DNA from: Saprolegnia diclina VS20
Lineage: Eukaryota > Oomycota > Saprolegniomycetes > Saprolegniales > Saprolegniaceae
Assembly: GCF_000281045.1 (NCBI RefSeq)
Contig: NW_008246105.1
Span: 355,765 to 407,329 of the forward strand
DNA: 51,565 bases
Reading direction: 5' to 3'
Positions within the stretch are counted from its first letter, which is position 1, and each line of letters begins with the position of its first letter. The notes under the pieces are model-generated. The model worked only from the letters and a program-made list of their open reading frames with translations. It was not told the DNA's origin and searched no databases. Shown piece after piece: positions 43,491 to 51,565 of this stretch. Made by a program: the position numbers and the translations under genes.

Positions 43491-46400
43491 ATGGAGGCGT
43501 CCAAGGTCGGATACCGGCATGGCCATGGAAGCGCATGCTCATGCGATGCTCTCTGTAGGTATTTATCCCAGACAAGGAGCACGTCTGGCTGCCGGCCATT
43601 GTCACGAGCACAGTCGGCTCGCTCGTGACCGTCAAGGTTGAAGAGCACGACGTGCGCGGGCAGAAGCTGCCGCAAGGCATGAGCCTCGGCGCCAACGTCG
43701 GCCGCACCATGACGATCGACCTCTCCAAACCCGAGATTGCCGAGGTCATCCAGGCGCGGACCGTCAAGTCGTCGAGTAGCAACGCAGCGATTAGCTTGCC
43801 GCTGCAGAACAAGGTGCAGACTGCGACCAACGGCTTTGAGGACATGATCTCGGTCGACCACTTGCACGAGGGCGCGATCTTGTACAACCTGCGCCAGCGC
43901 TTCTTTGGCCTTCTCCCATGTACGCGCCAAGGCCTCGATCGGCGCTCATGAACAGGTTGATGATAGACACGTACACGGGCAAGATCTGCATTGCGGTCAA
44001 CCCGTACCAGTGGCTCACGCTGTACAGCCCCGAGACAATGCAAAAGTACATGGACGGGTCCCGCGAGAGCAAGTCGCCGCACGTGTACGCCGTCTCGATG
44101 GAGGCCTTCTTCCACATGCGGTCGCACAGTCTCAACCAGAGCATCTTGGTCTCGGGCGAGTCGGGTGCTGGTAAAACCGAGACGACCAAGATCATGATGA
44201 ACCATGTTGCGACGCTCTCGTCGCATCTCTGCGCGTCGGAAGCGCAGACGTCGATCATCCACCGCATCATCCAGTCCAACCCGCTCCTCGAGTCGTTTGG
44301 CAACGCCGCCACCACGCGCAACGACAACTCGTCGCGCTTTGGCAAGTTCACCGAGCTCCAATTCGACGTCAAGGGCCACCTCATGGGCGCGCGGGCGCAC
44401 ACGTACCTCCTCGAGAAGTCGCGCGTGACGCACCAGGCGCCCGGCGAGCGCACGTTTCACATTTTTTACCAAGTGCTCGACGCTGCGAGCTCGCATCTCG
44501 CGCATCTCGAGCTGTCGCAAAAGAGCTTCCGGTACGTCCGCCAGGACAAGGTCCTCGCGCTCGAGCACTCGTTTCTTGAGACGCAGTCGGGCCTCAGCAT
44601 CGTGGGCATCTCAGAACCCATGCAGGCCAACCTCTGGCTTGTCCTCGGTGCGATTCTGCATCTCGGCGAAGTCGACTTTGACATGGTCGCTGGCGACGTC
44701 GACTCGTCTTGCGTGCAGCACAAGGCGTCGCTCACGACCGTGGCCAAGCTCCTCGGCATCCCGCTGGCCGACCTCGAGCAAGTGCTCACGCACCGCACGG
44801 TCGCGGTCGGGCGCGAGGTGATTGCCAAGCCCATGACGTGCGACCAAGCGCGCGACTGCCGCGATGCGGTCGCCAAATCGCTCTACTCGACCATGTTTAC
44901 ATGGCTCGTCGACCAGATCAATGCAGCGATCGGCGTGCACTCGATGGCGTACTTCATCGGGATCCTCGACATCTTCGGCTTTGAGGCCTTTGACCACAAC
45001 TCGTTCGAGCAGCTCTGCATCAACTACGCCAACGAGAAGCTGCAGCAAAAGTTCGTCCAAGACGTGCTCAAGACGGTCCAGGCCGAGTACGAAGAAGAAG
45101 GGATTTCGTGGTCCCACGTGACGTTCGCTGACAACCAGGACGTGCTCGACTTGATCGAAGGCCGCCTCGGCGTCCTTAGCCTTCTCAACGAAGAGAGCTC
45201 GCTCGCCACCGGCACGGACGCGTCGTTTGCGCACAAGCTCTCGGCTGTCATGGACAACCACGCGCGGTTTGAGACACCGCGCCTCCAGTCGAGTGCGTTC
45301 ATCATCCTCCACTACGCCGGCAAGGTGCTCTATGACACGAACGGCTTCCTCGACAAGCACCGCGACGCGCTTCTGCCCGACATCAAGCGCGTCCTCTCGG
45401 AGAGCTCGCTGCCGCTTGTCCGCACCATGTTCCCCGCGACTGCATCGACGCCCGATGCGTCCAAGAAAAAGCACAAGCCCGCGCCGCGCCAGACGACGCG
45501 CGCGGTCACGGTCGGCACGCAGTTCAAGGAGTCGCTCGCACAGCTCATGGAGAAGATCTCGCACACCAATGTCCACTACGTGCGCTGCATCAAGCCCAAC
45601 GCCTTGAAAACGGTACGTCGTCCAGTCGTCATCGATGGACGTTATGACCCTTTGGTGTAGCCACATGCGTTTGACCATGCATCGGTCGTCGACCAGCTGC
45701 GGTGCGCCGGCGTCATTGAAGCCATTCGCGTGAGCCGGTCGGCGTACCCGTCCCGCATCTCGCACCTCGACTGCCTCAAGAGCTACGCGCTCTTGGCGCC
45801 GAGTGTGACGAGCTTTGCGTCGGACGTGGTGACGCGCTCGAGCGAGCACGCGCGGAGTGACTGCAGCGCGCTCCTCGCTGCGCTCTTCCCCAAGGGCCAC
45901 ATCATCGACTACCAAGTCGGTGTCTCGCGCGTCTACTTTCGTGAAGGCATCCTCGAGGCCCTCGAGGCGCAGCGCGGCGTCGCGCTCACGTCGTTTGCGA
46001 TCCGCATCCAGAAGCACATGAAGCGGTATCTGTGCCGGAAGCGATTCCTCTCGATCCAGAAGGCGACGATCAAGGTCCAGTCGTACCTGCGTCGGTGGCA
46101 CTGCCAGCTCCAGTACCACCGGCTCCGAAACCGCGTCATTGCCTTCCAGGCGCGGTACCGCGGCCACGTGGCCCGCCGTCGCGTGCTCGCGATGCGCACC
46201 AAGCGCGCGCTCACCAAGCTCCAGGCCGTAGTCCGCGGCTTCGTCGCGCGGTCGCGCTTCCTTCGCATCAAGGCGGCCGTGAGTAAAGTCCAATCGTTCT
46301 GGCGCATCACGTACCTTCGCCGTATCTTCCTCAAGCGCCTCATGCAAGAGAAGGAGCGGCGGGCGCTCGGGTCCAAAGTGCTGAGCCTCCAGTCGCAGCT

Positions 46401-47493
46401 GGGCACGAGCAAGAAAGACCTGAGCAACAAGCCCCATGGCGAGCTGCCGTCACCCAACCGGCCGCACACGGCGCTCTTCAACGAGTCGTCGCAGGTCCTC
46501 GGGACGCTCGCAGCTGAGAACAAGGCGCTGCGCGAGCAGCTCGCGCGCCAAGAAGACGAGATCAACGGACTCAAAGAAGAGAACCGCAAGATGCGCGACG
46601 CGCTCCAAGCCAAGGAGCTCGAAGATAAAGTCAAGAACCTCAGCCTCAAGTCCCAGGAAGCGACGCAGATGGCGTACCTCGCGCACCTCGAAGAAGAGTA
46701 CGAGAAGGTCCGCGCATTCCTCTGCAACGTGTTTGAGCTCCCGAGCGAAGTCGGCGTCCTCAAGACGACGCCGCCCTCAAAAGAGGAGCTGCTCAACGCG
46801 CTCCCGCCGCCGTCCTCGACCAAGCCGTCCAAAGACTTTAGTGTGGCGAAGAACGAAGCGTTCACGCTGCTGCAGCGGTCGGCCACGCGTCTCTATCGCA
46901 CGCGCTCGAAAGAGAGCAAGCGCGGCAGCTCCCGCCGCGTCAAGGATTTCTGGGACGAGATCAAGACCAACTCGCCGCCGCTGCCGTACACGCTGGGTTC
47001 GACGCCGTGGAAGCGCCTCCTCACGGACTGGGCTCAAGGCAACCCGAAGAAGCTCGACTACATGACCCGCTGGCTCCAAAACGTCCTCGAGGGCGGCGAC
47101 GTCGAGAGCGGGCAGTTCCCCCTCGGCGTCGAGCTCAAGTCGGTGACGCCCATGATGCTCGAGGGCTTCATCCAGCTCGTGATTCCCAAGCTCGCCGAGC
47201 GACCGGACGTCAAGGTGCACGTGCACACCAAGGAGTTTATCGGCACAAGCATGCGCATCACGCTCGAGGTCAAGGAAGGCGTGCCGAAAATGCGCCCGGT
47301 CAAACTGCCCGACGGCGCGCTGCCGCCGACAAATGGCAAGCCGCGGGACACGACGACCGGCGGCCTTGACCAGTGGGGGCGGCACTCGATCATGTCGGTG
47401 CGGGACCGGCTCAGCCTCGCGAGCAACTCGACGAGCGAGTCGTTGCGGTCGACGCAGTCGAGCTCCTTGTCGTTCACTGAAACGCGCATGTAG
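43491..47493 (+). CDS. Unconventional myosin heavy chain, 1284 aa
   Basis: Introns 43506-43558, 43920-43966, 45613-45660; the first coding exon is only five codons (MEASK). An actin-based motor. In order: an N-terminal SH3-like subdomain (VFIPDKEHVWLPAIV); the motor domain with P-loop GESGAGKT (44155-44178), switch I NDNSSRFGK, switch II LDIFGFEAF and the FxxSLxxLMxxI helix followed by VHYVRCIKPN; about six IQ motifs (45985-46340, for example IRIQKHMKRYLCRKRF) that would bind calmodulin-like light chains; a coiled coil (about 46490-46720); and a C-terminal domain (about 47005-47280: WKRLLTDWAQGNPKKLDYM, GVELKSVTPMMLEGF, VHVHTKEFIGTSMRITLE) shared with the two small proteins upstream. The tail is not MyTH4-FERM, dilute or TH1 as far as I can see. 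It belongs to the diverse oomycete myosins; I cannot assign a class. Confidence 0.93.
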
Positions 47494-47954
47494 TAGTTAG
47501 TCGGTCCCTCTCAATACACGCTTTTGTGCTCTGTTTACATACAACTCTGTCTGGCAAGGGGTCGGGTTCTTCCAGCGGCTCTCAGCGCAACGTGGTGCTG
47601 AACACTCGCATTCGAGACGAGAATCCACATTACCAGATCTGATGACCTTGTCAGATCTGATGACCTTGCCAGAACCAATGACGCTCTCGCAACCCCGTCG
47701 CCATCAAAATCTTGGCGTTGAACCTCCTATTCTAGTCGTAGTAAGCTTACCGGTACTTGACTACGACGGAGCCGAACGCTGGTCGTGACGCCAGTCGACT
47801 GCAGTGTACTCTATGTACTGTACTGAAGGGCAAAGCAATGATACTGACGCGGTGCTGACATCCCACTGTGGCGCGTGACTCACACCGCAGTGCACTGACA
47901 GGTGTCGGCGCACATCCTGCGCCAGGTTGCCATTGGCACAAAAGAAGAAGGACC
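47494..47954. other. Intergenic with a short direct repeat
   Basis: Two tandem copies of CAGATCTGATGACCTTG (47634-47650 and 47652-47668) and a CCAAT at about 47674 lie in the 461-bp gap. No gene is supported. Confidence 0.5.
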
Positions 47955-49013
47955 ATGAGCGACGCATCCAAGAGCGAGTCGATGAGCGTCTCCGGCGTCC
48001 GGCCGCGTCCCGTCTGGATCGCTGGATGGCTCTACGAGCGCTACGGCCTCGGCTCGTACAAGGCGCGCTACTGCGTCTGCAAGGGCAGCGCGCTCCACAC
48101 GTACAAGGACGAAGACGTTTTCAACGGCCAGCTCAAGCTCACGATCGGCCTTTCGCTCATCGAACCGTACGCTGACGAGCCGCACGCGTTCCGCATCAAG
48201 GACGCGCGCGGCAAAGCCCGCATCTTCAAGGCCCAGGACGCCGAAGACTGCACCCACTGGCTGGCGCGCCTCCGAACGGCGATGCTCGAGGAGCCACCGG
48301 CGTCGCCGTCGTCGTCGTCGTCTCGGTCATCGACGACGTCGTGGTCCAACGCCGCGACGCCAGGTGCCGAACCGGGGAGCGCGCGGCCCGCCAAGATCGA
48401 CCTCCTCGACTTTTCGCCGCCGCCCGAAACCTTTGTCGACGACACGCCACCGGCACATCTACTGCCGCGCCGAACGAGCTCAGAGTCGCCACCTCGGCGC
48501 TGGACGTCGACGCTCAAGCAGCTCTTCAAGTCTACGACGACGTCGTCATCGTCGTCGCCAACCGAGGTTGCATCGGTGCCCATCATCACTTGGGGCAGCG
48601 CGGCCAACGGCGGCCTTGCGCGCCAGCTCGAGCGACTCATGTACGAGTGGTACCGCGACTGGGACTCGGGGCGGCCCATGAGCTCGTGGCGCAGTGTCAA
48701 GCCGCAGGTCTTTACGCTGCACATCAACGGCGTGCACGTCGAGGACGAGCGACCGGTGCTCTTCTCCACAACGTTTCCAACTGGGTTTACATGGGAAGTG
48801 TCGAGTCTCTTCTCGGCCGCGCCCAAGATTGCATTTGCGTGGCGCCACGCCGGCAAGTTCACCGGTCGCTTTGACAACCTCTCGGGCAACGGACGGGAGG
48901 TGGCGCTCCAGGGCTTTGCCGTCGCCCGCGTCGACGTGCACGTGCAACGATTGCTCTGCCTCGAGCTCTTTTTTGATCCTGCGCCGCTCGTCGCCAACGC
49001 CGGCGCTCCGTAG
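47955..49013 (+). CDS. PH-domain protein with C-terminal SnoaL/NTF2-like domain, 352 aa
   Basis: Intronless. Residues 19-115 are a pleckstrin-homology domain: VWIAGWLYERYG, then YKARYCVCKGSALHTYKD, and a C-terminal helix with the invariant Trp (CTHWLARLRTAM). PH domains bind phosphoinositides or proteins at membranes. A Ser-rich, low-complexity linker (about 116-210) follows. The last 130 residues look like a SnoaL-type NTF2 fold: a helix YEWYRDWDSG, then strands IAFAWRHAGKFTGRF, GREVALQGFAVARV and a closing LCLELFFDP, which follow the SnoaL pattern of W-HTG-G-F, G-R-V-G and a final YFD. No catalytic residue can be assigned, so it may only bind a ligand or partner. The start Met (MSDASKSES) is in a good context (ACCATGAGC). 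Confidence 0.72.
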   Translation: MSDASKSESMSVSGVRPRPVWIAGWLYERYGLGSYKARYCVCKGSALHTYKDEDVFNGQLKLTIGLSLIEPYADEPHAFRIKDARGKARIFKAQDAEDCTHWLARLRTAMLEEPPASPSSSSSRSSTTSWSNAATPGAEPGSARPAKIDLLDFSPPPETFVDDTPPAHLLPRRTSSESPPRRWTSTLKQLFKSTTTSSSSSPTEVASVPIITWGSAANGGLARQLERLMYEWYRDWDSGRPMSSWRSVKPQVFTLHINGVHVEDERPVLFSTTFPTGFTWEVSSLFSAAPKIAFAWRHAGKFTGRFDNLSGNGREVALQGFAVARVDVHVQRLLCLELFFDPAPLVANAGAP

Positions 49014-49689
49014 TCGCTTAGTAGCCCTTGCTGCTCGAATATATATGACAATTTTGTTATTCTCCGGTTCTGCAAGTACCGGTACAGCTGCTGCACTAGC
49101 CTGAGGGCGCATCTCTCGAGTTCATTTTATGCAGAACCGTTGAAGCGGGACAGGCGGCAAAACGAAGGTGCGCGACGTCGGCTGGTGCAAGGTGCTCTGG
49201 ACGCAAAGGGCAAAAGGCAACTTGCTCGGCACTGCAGTGGGACGCGCCTCTGTCGCGTGTGTCGTGTCACGCGCGATCGTTGAGGTTGCCGTTGGGATCA
49301 CACGCTGAGCGCGAACCACTGCATGTACTATAGCCTGCGATGTATGGTGGATCGTGGCTGGAACGGACCTGGTCGTCACGGCGCTGGCCACGTTTGCACG
49401 GCGCATTGCCCTGGAGAGCTAGAAAGCGTACGAAGGTACGACGGTCGCACGACTGGGTGTCATGGGTTGCTCCGGAAGCGAGTAATGACGGCCACTTGTG
49501 TGAAGGGGAGGTCGCACTGCCACAGAGCCATTTGCATCCAGCGTAGTGTAGGACGTGAGAAGAACTCGAGGGCGCGTAAATCTTCTACAGTGTTGGTCGG
49601 GGACACGACTCTTCGGAAAATGGACTAGACCGTGTCGCGCTGAAAGCTGTGGCGGTTCAGCTAGCGCTTCTTCAGGCCTGATGCCCGAT
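49014..49689. other. Intergenic, no gene supported
   Basis: Frames are short and overlapping, with no codon bias. It may include further decayed transposon sequence upstream of the LINE fragment, but I cannot recognise any. Confidence 0.4.
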
Positions 49690-50066
49690 ATTGCCCGCTC
49701 TGCGCGGTGCACGCCCGCGAACGTACGACCATCTTCGAGTGCGCTGTCGATTCATCCGCGAGGTCTGGCGCGCTTTTGACCCGATGCGCGATATCTTGCC
49801 GATGCAACTGCCATCGTCCGTCGGCGGCCTCCTCTACGATGCCGTCGCCACGCCGTTCTCTGCCCACAAGTCGACCATCCGTGCCCTCTGGCCGATCTTG
49901 CGCGCTTGCGTCTGTACAGTCTTTGGCTTGAACGCAACAACCGCGTGTTCCGCACGACGCTGAAGCCCCTTCCCGCTGCTGCGCTCGCGATCAAAGCAGC
50001 TACTATCTCGCGATGGCACATCCAGCACTTGGCTCGTCGCGGTGCCTTCGCTCGCCGAGTCGCCTA
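49690..50066 (+). mobile_element. Decayed 3' end of a LINE (non-LTR retrotransposon)
   Basis: A worn copy of the C-terminal zinc-binding region found after reverse transcriptase in many non-LTR elements (zf-RVT type). CPLC near 49696, HLRVRCRFIREVWRAFDP (49728-49785) and RLYSLWLERNNRVFRTTLK (about 49910-49967) appear in order but in at least two frames, so it is frameshifted as well as truncated. It ends in a stop near 50064. No poly-A tail, target-site duplication or RT core was found nearby. Confidence 0.6.
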
Positions 50067-50255
50067 ACGCTCTACGCGCCGACCCTGGGTGTGCTCGCAA
50101 CCTTGTTCATCCCACAATCCCGAGCGCGGACCAAGCGCCATCGGCGTGACGTACCGGCCAAACCTCACGAGCGCAGTAGGAAGTCCACCCTCTTCACTAT
50201 ATAATTGCATGTTGATAACTCATTTCAGCAAAAGAATGTACTACGGTGTACTCTG
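50067..50255. other. Short spacer after the bZIP-like gene
   Basis: No feature beyond an AT-rich stretch near 50195-50225 that probably belongs to the 3' end of the minus-strand gene. Confidence 0.35.
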
Positions 50256-51475
50256 TCAAGGACATGTCGTCCAACCCTCGTCAGGTGCGGTTTCGCCATC
50301 CGGCAGGACGCCTCGGAGCGTCGTTGTGAGAAGTTGCTTGCAAAAGCTGTGGTTGTTCAACGCAGCGACCCGCGCGGCTGCCTGCGCTTTGGCCACCGTC
50401 TCGAGCTCCGCATCTTCCTCCTGCCGCATCGAAAAGAGAAAGAGCTCCGAGATGCGTGTCGTCTTGGCGTCCAGACGGTCCATGATGATCCTAATAACTC
50501 CGTGTAGAAGATTGTCTGTTGTCATAGCGACGCACCAGCCATTCGAAAGGACAGCGTTCGGGTTGTTGACGCGCGTCTCGTCCGTGATGGACGAGCACAC
50601 GAGCACCGCGCGGTGCGGCATCTCAAAGAGGCGGTACAGCACATGGTCGCCAGCTCCAAGGTCGAAATACGCAGCGTCTTCACCCAGCGCAGTGGTCACA
50701 AGCTACGAGAGCGGGTTTGAAGCGCGTACTAGAGGAGGACGAGGATACGTCGTGATCAACGTAGGCGGCCGTGTGCCCAGGACACGCGTTCTGGAGGTAG
50801 ATGCGTCGATTGCTCTCGACGAGCGCTTCGAGCGGCGCGGGTATCTCAATCTGCTGCTGCAGCACCATGTACGAGAGCGCGACACTCTCCGTCTCGGCAA
50901 AATGAACGTCAAACGCAATCGGCCGGCAACAGCTCAATGCGTGCGTCGCGTGGTGGTAGAGTCGCGTCGTGAGCCACGCGAGGGCCTCGCCGCGCTGCGT
51001 TGCGGGCAGCGTCTGGCACTGGTACGACGCCAAATGCGGTAGAACGTTGTCCTAACAATGTCTCAGTGCTGCTTCATACTTTATTTCGTACAAGTGGCGA
51101 CGATGGGACGCGGCTCAAGCAGGTCGTGAGCACGTAGGCCAGCTGCCGCGTGTAGTGAAGCTGGGCCTTGAGCGCGCTGTTGGTCAGCTTGGCGCTTTGA
51201 GAGCTGTTGGCCAGTGCGATGGCCACGTCGCGCCACGGCAGCGGCGACGACGTCCGGGCCTCGAGCTCGGCCGAGAGCGCCGCGACCTGTTCGCGGAGGT
51301 ACTGGGCCTGGAGCCTCTCGCGCCGGCGGTGGTCGCGCAGCCGTTGGCGGTCGTACGTGCGCTTGCGGGCGACCGCGTCGCTTTCGATAGCGTCGTCATC
51401 GGCAGCGTGTTGCGCGTCATACAAGATCTCGCGCGACGAGTACACGTCCTCGCCGATCGCGGTCGTCGGTGCCAT
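50256..51475 (-). CDS. bZIP-like protein of an oomycete-expanded (M96-type) family, 377 aa
   Basis: Introns (plus coordinates) 51052-51091 and 50703-50748. After an acidic N-terminus comes a basic region running into a Leu-rich helix (RKRTYDRQRLRDHRRRERL then LREQVAALSAEL), as in bZIP factors, although the DNA-contacting Asn-x-x-Ala-x-x-Cys/Ser-Arg pattern is not evident. Then WRDVAIALANSSQSAKL and a second helix, a layout common in large oomycete families annotated as M96 mating-specific proteins. The C-terminal 230 residues, with IYLQNACPGH, VLVCSSITDET and DLGAGDHVLYRLFEM, look like a START or related alpha/beta fold. It could be a ligand-sensing transcription factor in the nucleus. The ATG at 51475 is the first in frame. 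Confidence 0.6.
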
Positions 51476-51565
51476 CGTTGTCGGGGCTAATCAGATGGAA
51501 TTTGCGCCCAGGTGCGCGCACTTGAAGCGCGCCCACGTGGCACGCTCTCGTCGCCCGAGTTGGAC
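51476..51565. other. Window edge upstream of the bZIP-like gene
   Basis: Ninety bases of presumed 5' flank. No motif was noted. Confidence 0.4.

Noticed and set aside
47634-47668. Two direct repeats as a possible CRISPR-like array
   Set aside because: Only two copies with a one-base gap, in a eukaryotic nuclear spacer; a simple tandem duplication explains it.
1-51565. tRNA, rRNA or other structured RNA genes
   Set aside because: I looked for T-loop-like GGTTCRA signals and cloverleaf arms in the spacers and found none that could be supported by eye.

Overview
This window reads as nuclear DNA of an oomycete, most likely Saprolegnia or a close relative. The coding sequence is GC-rich. Genes are packed 18 to 1,800 bp apart and are cut by very short introns. 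The intronless delta-12 desaturase at 27281-28462 looks, from memory, almost the same as the published Saprolegnia diclina enzyme. I ran no database search. Exon borders were set by hand from reading frame, GT..AG ends and family conservation, and every spliced model closes to a multiple of three.

Layout, left to right: an unknown small protein (1160-1624, -); an 18-exon CFAP47-like flagellar giant (3396-12924, -); methylenetetrahydrofolate reductase with an extra coiled-coil tail (13599-16047, +); an STI1/DP-domain co-chaperone-like protein (16212-17078, +); a four-repeat voltage-gated cation channel (17191-22418, +); a multi-RGS-domain protein with an acylation-type N-terminus (22517-25761, +); a RecA/RAD51-paralogue-like protein (25739-26433, -) whose 3' end overlaps it; the delta-12 desaturase (27281-28462, +); a second four-repeat channel, paralogue of the first (28481-33905, -); a QueH-like protein (34476-35555, +); a nucleoredoxin-like protein (35830-36270, -); then a cluster of a small coiled-coil protein (38101-38943, +), a tandem-repeat protein ending in a FAIM1-like domain (39052-41614, -), a second small coiled-coil protein (42205-42966, +) and a myosin (43491-47493, +). 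The right end holds a PH plus SnoaL-like protein (47955-49013, +), a decayed LINE 3' end (about 49690-50066) and a bZIP-like protein of an oomycete-expanded family (50256-51475, -).

Three things stand out. (1) The myosin tail and the two small coiled-coil proteins share a C-terminal domain I do not recognise, so the 38-47.5 kb region looks like a family of tail-only proteins beside their parent motor. (2) The two channels share an unusual Ser/Asp/Glu/Glu filter, and their repeat IV pore exons carry a nearly identical 295-bp tract that looks like gene conversion. (3) A palindromic motif around ATCCGGAT lies just upstream of five genes, including CFAP47 and both channels, and could mark a shared, perhaps zoospore or flagellar, expression programme.

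The genes do not form one operon-like pathway. Flagellar and membrane signalling functions (CFAP47, two channels, RGS protein) are nevertheless grouped in the left two thirds, and actomyosin or membrane-associated proteins in the right third.
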